Positions 25,562 through 38,100 of a DNA stretch of 64,000 bases are shown one piece after another. Location: NCBI RefSeq assembly GCF_000499385.1, contig NW_013654796.1:62798-126797 (forward strand), read 5' to 3'. Each line of letters opens with the position of its first letter. Position 1 is the stretch's first letter. The notes beneath the pieces were generated by a model. It did not search any database and was not told where the DNA came from. It saw only the letters and a program-made list of their open reading frames with translations. The position numbers and the translations under genes are program-made. Source of the DNA: Eimeria necatrix (lineage: Eukaryota; Apicomplexa; Conoidasida; Eucoccidiorida; Eimeriidae).

Positions 25562-28500
25562 CTAACTTGACCCCTCCGGCTGGTCTTTGGGGCCTGCATC
25601 TCCCGTTTTCCCTTCTCGATCAGCCGGCTCCTTAGCACGCTGAGATTCACTGATCATCCTCTTCTTCTCCTCAGCTGAAGGCTGCGGCGCTTTCAAATAC
25701 AAGCAACCGTTGCCGGGAACGTCTAACCATAAGCAGTACGGCCAGCCCAGCCTGCAAGCAACAGCCCAAAATAAAAAGCCCCTCGCAGGTACGAACGCGG
25801 AGCAGGACCTCCAGATATTACCCTGAAAAGAAGTTGACTTTGCAGCTATGATACACCTAATAAAACAAATGTTTCAAATTCTCTGTGCCCGAGCGATACG
25901 CAGTCCTATTGCGGCTATGCATATCCATGGTGGCCAATACACGGAGCAGTCTAGGGACAATGAGACTCACCTGCCTCCCTGCGTTGTATGGATATACGAG
26001 CCGTTTCCCCTTCCGCACATTCCCCCCGCATACTTCCAGTCGTCTGAATTAAGCAACAACTGCCACTCACCGCCGTGTGGAACTCCCACAGGATATCTGA
26101 CAGAAGCCCGCAAGTCACATTCGGACTTCGAACCCAAATGCTAACAGTACATTCCAGGGAGTTCTTCAGCGTCGGTAAGCTTGCCATGAAATGTGCACTT
26201 GCATAACCTACCGTGAACATTGATTTATGTGCCTTCGCCAGGTACCACAAAAATGTGCATCCATTTACATACATCTATTTGCACACTTTAGTTGCAGGTG
26301 AGAAATGTGCGTAAAGACTAGCCTACAAACCTGTAGTACGCCTGTGGCGAGAAGTTGCAGACAACTAGAATATCATTGAACCAGAACTCGTATGAGCGAA
26401 GGAATGCCACAATGCAGTCGTTGTTGTTATCACAGTCTGTCCACTTGAAGTTCCATGTTTCGTCGTCTCCTGCGTGTAGAGCTGGCTGACTTTTGTAGAG
26501 CCCCAAGAGGTCAGATACCCATATACACAACTTTTTACGCAGCTCTTCCTCCCCCTCGTGCCAGTCGACCGACCTAGGATCCGGTTAAGCGCAATAATCA
26601 CCAGAACGGTGCAACCAGCGAGTAGATGTTTTATTATTAAATATTATAAAAATTCTATTTGTCAATGCTTTTGTGCTATGGACCACTACACTGTGGGTTC
26701 AATTCCCCCTTGGCTTTATTAATTTTATTTAAATAAACGGGGTAGAGCAGTCTGGGTTTGAAAACAGCAAAAAATGACTGCTTTTGCCCAAATAAATTAT
26801 AGCGGAGATACTTCTTTATTAGAAAATGATATTTTTGATTTTAATGAATTGAAAATAACCAGACTTCACCACATCCTCACATTATTATATATTACAAAGA
26901 TCATACTCAAAATTGAACTGGATAAAAGGACTTGCAATCCTGTAACTGTGTAAAATTACAAGAAACTCTTAGAATTAGAACGATGTAGGCGAATGACCGG
27001 CATTAGAAATGCAGGCACGAGATAGCATACCTGTTGTCCTTCCACTCCCTTCCTTGGCCAATCTCTCCTCCCATGAAGATAAGAGGTCTGCCTGGCATTC
27101 CGATTTGGAAGCCGTAAAGCGTCTTCAGAGTCCTTATACGATCTTCAAAAGGAGTTCCCAAGTAGCCACATTTATCCAGCAAGCTACCCTTCCCACTCAC
27201 TACTTCATCATGAGAAAGAGGCAGAATCCATCTGATGACACCGATGACAGCAAATCTGAGCCCTAAACTCTGGAATTCCAAAACATCAATAGTTACAGGC
27301 ACCCTCGTGTAATCTTTAACATGCGTGACAAACCTTTCATGTGCCATATAGAGCCCCCTGAATGTGAGTTTGTTGTGGCACTTTCGGCGATTCTCCACAG
27401 GGCAGCATAAATAGGAAAGCGTGTCATTCATCCAACCCAAGTCCCACTTAGCGTCGAAACCGAGACCTGCAGTAAATCACAGAGGTGTATAACGTCGTAA
27501 GAGAATGAAGATTTGCGACACCATGCGCCAATTCTCTCCCCTCAGCTCCTCTTGGAAGGAACGCTGCCATGACATCTGCAAAAAGCCTTGCCGCAGGAGG
27601 TCCGCTTTGGCACGTCTGCTGCTTTCTAGTGACGGCGCAGTGGGGTGCACTAGTGCACTAGCCTGACCATCTGCTTTGTCAGTTACTCCTCTCCAGCTGG
27701 TGCTCTCCTCAGCCATGGTAAAAACTCCGGGGAATTCTTTGTGGACGACCCAGTTGAGCTCCTGGAGCAAGGAGATGGCCTGCAAGTTTGCGTCACCCCC
27801 ATGTTCATTTGGTAGCCACTCCCCGTCCTTCTTCTGATGATTTTTATACAGCATAGAAGAAACGGCATCGATTCGCAACCCATCTATGTGGTAACGCCGC
27901 AGCCAATGGTAGGCGGCGCCCAGTAAGAACGACCGCACTTCATTGCGGCGATAATTAAACACTGAAGGACAGAACAGAGAGCGCAGCACAGCGAAGAGCA
28001 ACCACGTGCTCATTGGGGAGCAAAACTCGCAGTCATGACACTTCAAACTCTCCGCCGTCTAATTCCACAGAAGTTCAAATATAGCTTTGTCAGATGCACC
28101 TCACCCCCAATGCGATTTACTCGCTTGCAACCCCCGGTACAAGGCAAAGGAGGCAGTGTGCGTCTCACCTGCGGTTCCCCAAAGTTTGTGCTCCCCCTCT
28201 CTCGGGTCTGCATACTCGTAGCAAGGCTCTCCGTCGTAATAGACAAGGCCCCATGAATCCTTGCAGAAGTGCGCCGGCACAAAGTCGATAAATACCCCAA
28301 TGTTGGCCTGGTGCAAAGTGTCGACCAAGTACTTGAAGTCATCTGGGTTTCCCAAGCGGCTGTATGGAGCATAGAGGCCTGTAACCTGTAGATTAATCGC
28401 CCGCAAAATGAACGGACCTTTGCGAGATGAAGCATAGGTGAGATAAAAAAGACCGCCAGTGCATGCTTAGCTTGCAAGTTAATCCAAGCAAGCCGCAACG

Positions 28501-30933
28501 CAAGTGAAAGGACTAATGAAGTACGTTGGGGTGCAGCCTGTTCGTGCTACAGCACTGGAGACTGGAGAAACAATGTGCGCACTTGATAACCCCAGGACCC
28601 CTCAAACGGGTGATGGGCCAGAGGAAGGAACTCCACGTGCGTGAAATTCATGTTCTTCACATGCGGTACTAGTCTATCAGCCAGTTCCCGGTAGCCTGTG
28701 ACGAAAAACAAATTCGGAATTTCCAAGCTGAAAAAAGCGGCGACTCGGGCTGTCGCTGTACAAGTAAGATTCGCCTACAGCCAAACGATGCATCATCCCA
28801 GTGGCCGGCAAGCAGCAGCCAGCAGTAGTCTACAGGGAAACGTCCCACGGAGCAGCGTAGCGACACACTAAGGTAACGTCCGTCCTGTCCCCTCATCCAG
28901 CTCGGAAGGTGCACTTCGTAGATAGACATCGGCTCCCTGTGGAGCTGATCAGTCTCTCCGAGTACTTTACGTCTCGCCATCCATTCCTGGTCGTGCCACT
29001 GGTAGCGGGACTCAGCCTGATCGCCGCACATTTATTCCGAACCCTGGTGTGTGAACCCTCAAGCCTCAGCCCCACAAGCCAGTAAAGCACATCCGTGTGG
29101 CTAACCTTCGATTCTGAAAGCTGCAAACTGAATGCATTATTCTAGCCTCTGAATTCCCGTACAGGTTTGAATGCGTCGTCGCAGGCGCTAATGATGCTGG
29201 CAGTTTTCGGAGGCACCTCAAATTCCTGGGCGTAAGGGTCGATTTTAATGAAATCTGTTCCATTTCTGGCATGTATTCTGTAACCGTACTTTTCCCCTGC
29301 ACCGATGCCTGGAATAAATAGATCCCAGCAGCCGAACTCCACCCTTTTCCGCATCGGGTGAGCGCGGCCGTCCCAGCCATTCCAGTCACCCACCACGGAA
29401 ACGCAAATGCAGTTTGGTGCCCACACTGCAAATCTAACTCCGGTGACGCCGTCAACAGTTATGATGTGAGAACCCATCAAATTGTCCACGTGCCAGCAGG
29501 AGCCTGAAGGTATAATCGTCAAGAACACCGGGAGACGACGATCACAAGGCTATAAACAGGGATACGGAGGACTAAAACAAGATAGAAATCTACAGTGACA
29601 GAAACTCAACCGCTCAGCTAGTTCAAAAATGCTTCGAACTCGCACAACTATCGAAAAAAGCATCTATTCTCATACCCCTAAAAGGCAAAGTCCACAGGAC
29701 ACGAAAAGAACAGCTACAGAAAAGAGCGGCTGTGGAAAGGAGAAGCTACAAACGGCAGCAACAGTGCAAACAGCAGCGTACGCAAGAGAAGAAGAACCGG
29801 CAGAAGCAATCAAACGGAGCAGTGAGCTTTTCAGAAAGCTAGCCCCACCAGACTGAAAAAGCTCTAAGTTGTACTGAGGAACAGTCATTCCAAATGAGTA
29901 GGTGTCGTACACCACACGTGGGGTCTCTTCCCCCTCCCCTCGTACCAACAACTCGTAATCCAGAGGGACATAAGGGTCTGAGCTCTTCACTGGGCAACCT
30001 CGAGAGGAGGCGGATGGGTCAGTAGTGTACATTTCAAAGGCCTGTAAGCATAAAAGAACAAAAGACGTCAGCGATAGACCAAAAGTAGAAACCTTACGGT
30101 GCAAGAAGCGCGCCGAAATACGCTACCGCAGCAACACTCCCAGCTCTGGCGTTCGCGCTTGCCTTGTGAAATAGCAATTCCCCCTTCCTCTCAAGTTGCA
30201 CAGACTCTAGAGGCGGCGGTAGACGCCAATCCGAAACTCCTGCTCTCGGTCTGAGCTCCACATGATCAACGTTCTTGAGCCACACGCGGACGACCACTAT
30301 TCTCTTGTCACTTTCTGCACATTCCACTTTGTGGCAGCCAAGCATCCTAAAGGGATCCGCATGCCTCGCTAGATTCAGCAAATGCATATCATATTCGGGG
30401 ATGTCCGCGTTGGGGGGAAGGACGTCAATAGGGACTGCCATGAAATGAGTTTGATCATGGCGCTGCGCCTCTTCCACATGGTCGACTTTCGCTACATCAT
30501 TCATATTTGTGTAAGGCTGTTCTTTGGGACCAGACGTAGGTATGTACCCAGATGTGCACGCGGTGGTCCGCTCTATAGCTCTTGGAGGAGGAACGCCATC
30601 TTCAGTCCCGTGCTGTTTTGCCTCGTATGTGAGGGATGCGCCATTTGTGCTGCGGCTATCAAAAGCCGTGGTCCCTTGCTTAGTCGGATGCAAGTCCACG
30701 CGAGATTTATCCTGCGCAACTAAACTATCGGTCCCCGAAATTCGGCCTGCTTCATTCAACTGTGTGGTCAGTGCCTCCATTGTCGGCGAGTCCCGGGTCT
30801 CTGTGCCAGCTGGGTCCTGTGAAGGGTGCCGAAAGCAGGAGGGTGAGGAGACTTCCTCTGTGGCTTTACTGTTGCTCGTCGGGGCCTTTCTCAGCCCGAA
30901 CTCCTGCGCTTGAGCTTGCGTACTGTCTGCCAT
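25562..30933 (-). CDS. 1,4-alpha-glucan branching enzyme, GlgB type
   Basis: GH13 enzyme that makes alpha-1,6 branches in storage glucan (amylopectin in coccidia). Twelve minus-strand exons agree in phase: 30933-30163, 30041-29849, 29503-29163, 29016-28869, 28695-28583, 28385-28169, 27961-27668, 27466-27334, 27231-27031, 26573-26331, 26096-25971 and 25751-25562; 989 residues. The order is a Ser/Thr-rich N-terminal extension of about 190 residues, an N1-type module ([14 protein letters not shown]), a CBM48 ([19 protein letters not shown]) and the barrel. GH13 motifs are DFVPAHF, GLRIDAV (nucleophile about Asp626), AEEST (acid/base Glu about 679-680) and [27 protein letters not shown] and a C-terminal beta domain ending [14 protein letters not shown] follow the family. 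Intron 1 needs a GC donor (CACAAG|GCAAGC). Intron 9 holds an AT-rich insert. No clear signal peptide precedes the chosen ATG. Confidence 0.94.
26612..26980. other. AT-rich island in branching-enzyme intron 9, candidate apicoplast DNA insert
   Basis: The composition changes abruptly to very AT-rich between exons ending 27031 and beginning 26573. It contains a tRNA T-arm-like segment (GGGTTCAATTCCC, near 26696), a piece resembling the 5' end of a plastid initiator tRNA (ACGGGGTAGAGCAGTCTGG, near 26739) and a 59-codon open frame on + (26774-26953) with organelle-like codon use. Apicomplexan mitochondria encode no tRNAs, so the apicoplast is the likelier source. The peptide itself was not identified. 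Confidence 0.5.
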
Positions 30934-33900
30934 TGCGGGTGGTAGAGCTGTAGGTGTGCCTGGGGATGGAGTCGGGTGTGAGAAGGCGACACGGACGCAG
31001 CAAGGGAAATGCGGAGGTGCATGCAATCTCACGTCGTACTGATGAAGACGAAATTGACACAAAAATAGCAGCAAGCAGGCAGTCCACTCCCACGCAGCCG
31101 ACAGTAGGAGCTTCAGGCGCACAACGCGGTCGAGTTAGTCCACAAGTATCATTTCTATCTCTTCTTGCAGTTTGATATTAACAGTGTGGCTTTAAAGCTC
31201 CTAAAACACCTGACAGTGCAACACTCTACGCCGCGAAGACATCAGCGGCGACACCGAGAACGATGACCCAGGAGGGTCTTGAGTCCTTCAACACGAAGAA
31301 AGAGAATGGAAGGGGGACCACAATACAGCGCATAAACTAATTAAACTGCTTCCCGAGATTATTGGAACGGAAGGGTGCAACCACATGGGAGAAGAACCGA
31401 GACCTTGGACTGCTGCATGGTGGCCAGAGAGAGCTTCCTATCGCGCGACACAGCAACGTACTGGTCCTAACGGTGACGGCCAGACATAGTCCTCCAGTGA
31501 CCCTTTGTAACTTCCTTAAATGAAAATAATGATGCATATAACCAAGTAAGGAGCACTACTTGGGGCCTCCCTCCTGTGTTTGCAGCACTTCTGCCCGACC
31601 AGAAGGAACTCCTCAAGAATAGCGAAATGCTCATTCATCTTAATCATGTTCGCAATCCTTTCCACCTCCGTCTCTACCCGTCTATGCAAAACTGAACGCA
31701 CATAACTTCATAAAGGGTAACAGCGCACAAAAGAGGGACGGACGTAGGCAGGATGGCAAATGGTGCCAGCGTTGCTCTTGTCTGCATGCTCAGTATGCAG
31801 TACGCTTTTTCCCTGCGTGTGCAGTGGGCTGTGTTTTCCATTTTTGAGATGGTTGAGGAGCTGTGCAGGCGTCAACACCGCAAGGGTTGTGATTGGGGGC
31901 TACCGCATTCGACGGAGACCTCGGTATTAGGGCGGAAGTAGATGAGACCGTTAGGTTAGCTTTGGTGGGAAAGTTGAAAAGACAATTCAGTAGAAAGATG
32001 CTCGACGAAAACTCATACTGCCACCCCCTTTACTTTGGGCTGAGACAGTTCGTGCGCAAAATCTAACTACCCCACCGGACGGTGCTTGAAATATTGCACG
32101 TGTAGTGCGCTAGAAGAACGGCACTTACACTTATAAATTGTTTTGCACAGATCAGGCTGATCTTCTTGTTGCATTCAATACATCGGTAACAGTCGTGCGT
32201 CCGCAGTTCCTCTAGGTAAGATGGCGAATTTGAGGACGCAAAAGACACGCGGAATACCAAATGCAACGTTTAGGTACGCTGTAGTTGGAAGGATCCAGTT
32301 GAGTATCAAAGATGCTAAAAATGGCGCTGTTCGGCCCTTTGCTCATAATTCACCGATTGGCCTGTGCTGGTCCTCTTTTATCCCAGGTGAAGTAGCAGAG
32401 CAGTTCACAGCCTGCGCTCTATTGAGGCCGAATGAGCTTGATGTGCAATGCAATTTTCTAAGCTCCGCGTTGCTCATGGCGCTACAAGAAATGATTTAGA
32501 GCATCTTCAGCCCTTGTTACAGCAGAAGCACCGTGGACTATCAGGAGGCCTTCCCACAGAGTCATGCTGCAGAAGGCTAGTAGAAGATCATGTGCACGTA
32601 TGTACACGTAAAAAAGATAGGACCTAGATTACCTTCGTGAGTCAAGATAGTGCATGAAGTATACAGAAATCAATGAATGCCTGTAAATGCAGAAAATGCT
32701 AGGGAAGCGAATACAAGGGCAGCAGGTGATAAGCAACTATCACCGTTGCATCCTGGCACAGCTGACAGCAGGCAACGAGTAAAAATAAGCAGGCCTGGGG
32801 AGTGATGTAGGCTGTTACGACAGTTGGAGGGAAGTAACCTCGAGAAGAGTGGAAGATCTATTACGATTGGTTGTCCATTTACCTTCAGAATCGAAGCGGA
32901 CAGAAGAAGCTGCTTTTTGGGGACCTCCGGATACAGTGTGGACAAGGACGTGACCACGGTTCAGAAATTTGAAGGACTTCTTAAATATAGCGCGTGCAAT
33001 TGTGTCCTAAGCAGGATCCCCTGCCAAACATTGCGAAGGGAATCAGTCCAATATTTGTCTAAATCTCCCACTCTGAATCTGCATTTTTTTCACTCCCAAG
33101 ACGTTTTGGCTTTCACACTCATCAGGCCCGTAGCAACTGCGTGCTCCGCTTCTGCATTCCAAAGGCTCCGCTCACACCCTTTCGGGGAGCAACACCAGTG
33201 CCTAGGCTCTCCATTTACTATGCTTATTGTTCTTTTTCAAGAGAGTATATCCAAAAAATACTCAAAAGAGTTCCACGAAGCCTCAGCACTACGAAACCAC
33301 GACAGTCGGGCACACGTCTGCTGCACAGCGCTCTACATGTAGGCTGCGTCACAACTGCCTCCCATCAAAAGTAAAGTATTTAACAATCCCAAACACGTCT
33401 GCGCTCTAGTTCAGTTTGGCTTTGCATGCATTCGTGTCATTTCAAGTGTAAACTAAGCCCTTCATATGTTGGAAGCATCCACAGTGGGCGTGGAATTCCT
33501 GTAGGCAGTGTAGCTTACAGCGGATCTTCGAATGCCACCGGGAGCCAGTACTTCCAGTTACCATGCCAATGAACTTATTCTAAATTGTATGACCCTGTGA
33601 GGCCCTTTTCAAGATATGTTGTAGTGTTGCGCACTATATCCAGTGTGGGCGTTGCCACTGTGTGTTGTTGGGCCATAATCTTGAAGAGCCCTCTATTTCT
33701 GAACTAGTTGAGTAAGTTGTATGTAATCACAATTTATTAAATTAAGGCCAATATTTCTTAGAGTCGACCCTTTTTCTCAGTTCTAATTCACTGCACTAAA
33801 ACTGTCGCGCTCTTCTTTATACTTCAGGTTGCGGCGTGTAAGCACTTCAGCTTTCTCGCTAAAAGCTACTTTGTTGTTGGTCCCCTCGGGGCCTGAAGGG

Positions 33901-35143
33901 TCGTTGTATTTCTTTCCTGCGCATGTTTCATCAGGCTATTTTTCTTGTCGTCTTGTAGGTGCTAGTTATAATTGCTACGCCGCACTCCATGGAGATGGCT
34001 TCTTGCTATTCGTAGATTATCGCGTAAGGCGCTACCGAAACACTCAATATGAGCAAGTACATTTAGTGGAAATGCGTGAAATCATCAGGGAAATAAAATG
34101 GAAGGTGTTCTATTGCCCGCTGCCTCCCTCTGCACGCAAAGGTATCATAGGCCGACAGTCTACTTCGCGTCCATTTAGCCCTCAACAGCAATACACTGCA
34201 CTATACCTGCTTCTACAGCGCCATGAGTCTTTTCCTGGGTTCTAAGGCAAATAGCTGCATTATTTGTTGAAGAAAGACAGCTGCTGTAACACAAGGACAC
34301 TTTTAAGCGTGGGAAGCTGCTCTCCGTTTACCCAGGTTGACACGCAGTTGTGTAGTTGTGCAACGTCCATTGAACCGCGCCAACTTCGAACACCAATGAT
34401 CTACCACGTTGAGCCACTACATATTGTTAGTGGTGTATAAATGTCCTCTTCAGCCTGTTTTCAGTGGCGTGGGGGCCACTTTGACTCGGTATCTCTTCCT
34501 TCCGTTGAGTTATGTTTGCTGAGGGGCCCTGGGCCAATTTAGAAAAACAAGCATGAATAGTGCCTAAGTGAAAGTTCGGTGCTTATAGGTGCTTTTACCT
34601 CGCACATCATGCAAAAGTGTTGCATTTTGAAAGATGTTCCAATCCAACTTAATACCTGGGCTGCCTCAGGCACGTTGCAGTACACTTGGCTATCTGAGGC
34701 GCGTTACGGCAAAGTACACGCATATTGACTGGCCCACAACTACGGGTTTTCCTTTTCAGAATGAGATGAAACATAATACACACGCATCACTACACGGAAG
34801 AAACAGAAGGCCATGCTTGCGCTCTTTTGAACCTTGGGGGCCTCATGGAGGAAGTTGCATGCGTTACTTCAAGAGCATTGTATCTCCACAAAATACTTAT
34901 TTGTTGAGGAACATTGTGTTATTTGCCTATTCTGTATCGTTTTTTCTGGGTTTCTGTACACTGCGGAGAACATCCTTTAGGACAGGAGTCTCTGTGTCCG
35001 CCAACAACAAGCCAAAGACAAGAGCCTTCGCAGAAATTGCCGATGTCCCTCTTTTTGTTCTATAATCCTGAAAATTGATTGGATCTTGGGAATTTCAGTC
35101 TGTAGCCTGGGCCTAACGGTTCAGGCTTTTTCCACTGTAGAAG
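30934..35143. other. Large divergent intergenic region
   Basis: About 4.2 kb between the branching enzyme (-) and helicase (+) starts. Open frames at 32221-32499, 32824-33342 and 33829-34245 (+) show no known domain and no clear splice context. The open frame of branching-enzyme exon 1 continues upstream to about 31122, so a 5' exon or leader could lie there. No regulatory element was recognised. Confidence 0.4.
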
Positions 35144-38100
35144 ATGGCTCCCAAGAAGCCGAAGTGAGGTGCCTGCAACTGTCCCTCATCAATGCTGGGA
35201 AGCTGAGTGCTTAACATTAGAGGCTAATCGCTGTGAATGTACAACTTCTTCAGGATGCCGTCTGCACCGGAACCATCGGGGAAGGAAAAGGAGGGCAAAG
35301 ATAAGGCAAAGACACCGACACCTCCTGCAGAGGTCTTCTGGCACGAAACTCTGAACCCTTCATCATGAACCTCAGAAGCAAAGACATGCTTTAGAGATAC
35401 TTATCGAGCATCATCCAGTTTTCTCATGCAAATTGGCTACAGTATTGGGGCCTTGGCTTGCCTTACGGCCGAAACTACTGCCTATTGAGAGTAGTAGCAG
35501 CGTGGAGGAAATCTCGATGCTTATTGATGCGCTGTCATTTTAGGTCAAGACACCTGACAGGCCTCCTGGATATATCGAAATGAAGCCATTCCAGAGACTA
35601 CCTAAGGAAATTCTTCACAACCACTGTCAGAAAGTGAGGGGTTGGGATTTAGAGTTCACGTTTTGCCGATTATGGCCTATTGCTTAGGGCTACAGAAAAC
35701 ATTCTAAAAATGTACTTGGGGATAGGCACAGAAAATAAGTATGCACTGAGCAGCTTGCACAGATTAGGGTATAATAATTTGTGTTTGGGGTGCCTGCTCA
35801 GCACAAGATGCCGAAGCCGCAGTACGAACAGCGCCGGGCTCCAAAAGGTTTTTTTAAGACCGAGTGTATCCTTAGCAACCCTAAAGACAGCTCAAAAACC
35901 ATGAGGTGGGGAATAGTGCTTGCTGCGCTTTGTTTCTTGGGCGACAGCAGCAGGACAACCCATCACGTGAAGAAGTTGGCCTGCACTGCTGCTAGCCCCG
36001 CTTCGTAGCATAAACCCTAACAACAGCACAAATCATATTATTAATTAATTAAATATATAAAATTAAAGGATTTAAATGTACACTTTCCGGAAGAGTAAAT
36101 GGAGCTCAAATGGCAAAGAAAAGTGCCAGCTCAAGTAGCATAAATATTGGTAAATTCTAATACTCCGAAAGCTTAAAAGATTTTCTACGAAAGAATATGC
36201 CACGTATATAAATCAAAATTGCTGCAACAAGAGCCACTTCTCTTTAACACTCGCAACCTGAGACAGTAGTAGCAACGGTAAAAGCAGCAATAGCAGCACT
36301 GGCGGCAGCAGTGACTGCGCTGCACCTGCGCGGTTTGTCCTGTTGGTGGCGTCCCCATTTTAATTTGTTGTGTCGCCTTTGTATGCGTACAATAGATTTC
36401 TGACGAATGAGGAGTTTCCCTTCAAGAGTCACAGTGAGAACTTCAGCGCCTTGCTGGCTCTTTTCCATTTGGAACCCTCGAGACCTTACGAGAAGCTTTT
36501 CCCCTCCCCTTTCAGAGAGGCCTGGTTGTCTCTCTCGGGGGAGATGCCACAGCAGCAGCAACAGGAACCAGCAGTAGCAACAGCAGGGGGGTCCAAGAAA
36601 CCAAGCGCAAAAGCCAGGCCGGCAAAAGGAACAGCTAGTGCGCAGCCTGTCGCAAAAATAACAGCAGCAAAAGCAATCGGGGCAGCTGCTGAAGCTGCAG
36701 CTGAGAGTGGCAACAACAAAGGAGCAGCGACAGGAGCAGCACAGGCAACAGCAGAAGACGGACATACGAGTGGACCGGAAGCGGGGTCTCCGGTGGCTTC
36801 CGTGAAGAATGAAGGAGGAGGCGCAATCAGGGGTCCCCGTAGCGGGCCTGAAGGACCTCTTCCTGCCAGTGAAGCATCGCCTGTTGGAGGGAGCGTGGGC
36901 ACCATGGGGGCCGTCAAGTGCATCCAGATAACTAGCGCTCACAGGTACGCGTCTGAGTTTGAGCGACAGCAAGCTGCCGAGACGAAGAGACTTGAAAGGG
37001 TAAAGCGGGAAAAAGAGAAGGAAATGCAGAGGCTGGAAGAAGAGGCTCAAATGCCCACTGTTTTTATGGCTGAACTTGTCCGCAAAAAGACTGCGCAAAT
37101 GCTCCGAGAGTTGTTGCCGCACGTCGCTGCAACGCGTTGTGAACCCGCCGCTGTTGCTTCAGCAGCCGCAGCAGCGGCTGCTGCTGTTTCAGCTTCTGCT
37201 TCGTCAATGTCAGGAGCTGTTTCTGCAAGAAAAACCAACGAGGATAGCTTCCTCCTCCCGCTTCAGTGGACGGATACAAAGTGGACCGCCGCTGTCACCT
37301 GGGCGCTAAGGAGACAGCTGAGCCCTCAGAGGGTTTTGGGGAGCCTCAGGACGAAACTTTTAAAAGAGCTCACTGAGCACCTGCAGTTCGAGAAGAATTC
37401 TGCTGCAGTTGCAGTTGAAGCTGCTTTGGCGGCCTTGTTAAGTGGCCCGCCTCAGCAACCTCAGCAGCAACAGCAGCAAACGGAATCAAGTGCCATGCAG
37501 CAGCTGCTTGAGAGTTGCGAAGACTTCATTGCACTCAACACGACTGATGAGTCCTTGCTGCCTCCGCATTTCTCCCCCGCTGGAAAGCAAATCGAAATCC
37601 GCTGCCAGACGGCCAGTTCTCAACGACAAGAGAAAGACCAACAAGAACAGCAGCAAAAACAGCAGCTAGATAACAAAAAGGAGAAAGCAGCGATGCAAGC
37701 AGCAAGAGAACGATTAGCGGCCGCTCTCAAAAAGTATACGGAAGCAGGCTCCGAGGGACCCTTACGAGACACTCTGTCCCACCTAGAGGGGGCACTGAAC
37801 TCTCTTTGTTGCAGCACTGGGCTGCATGCTATTGCTGCTGGGGTGTTAGAAGGGCATCTGGAACAACAGCAAAAGCAGCAGAAACAGCAGGGGCCCCAGC
37901 AGGCAGCAGCAGGATCGGCGGCAGTGCTGTCCGATGCATTTGCTGCCGTTGCAGCAGCTGCAGCAGCTGTCGTGGGCTCATCAGAAGAGAGCGATAGGAG
38001 AGAGCTGCTTCAGCGCTTGGGAGCCTCCCGACTTCTAGCCGATGTTGCGGTGCTGCCAATAACAGAGGCCGTAAATTTTATGCTAATACCATAAGCGGGA

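Noticed and set aside
25129..25635. 168-codon plus-strand frame
   Set aside because: It has no domain and runs into the antisense of the well-supported last exon of the branching enzyme.
26690..26760. Functional tRNA genes in the AT-rich island
   Set aside because: Only T-arm and 5'-end fragments are seen; I could not fold a complete cloverleaf.
32824..33342. 172-codon plus-strand frame
   Set aside because: No recognisable family, no splice context, and a composition like the surrounding non-coding DNA.
36244..37122. 292-codon minus-strand Cys/Phe-rich frame
   Set aside because: It is antisense to helicase exon 5, whose frame joins in phase to neighbours on both sides.
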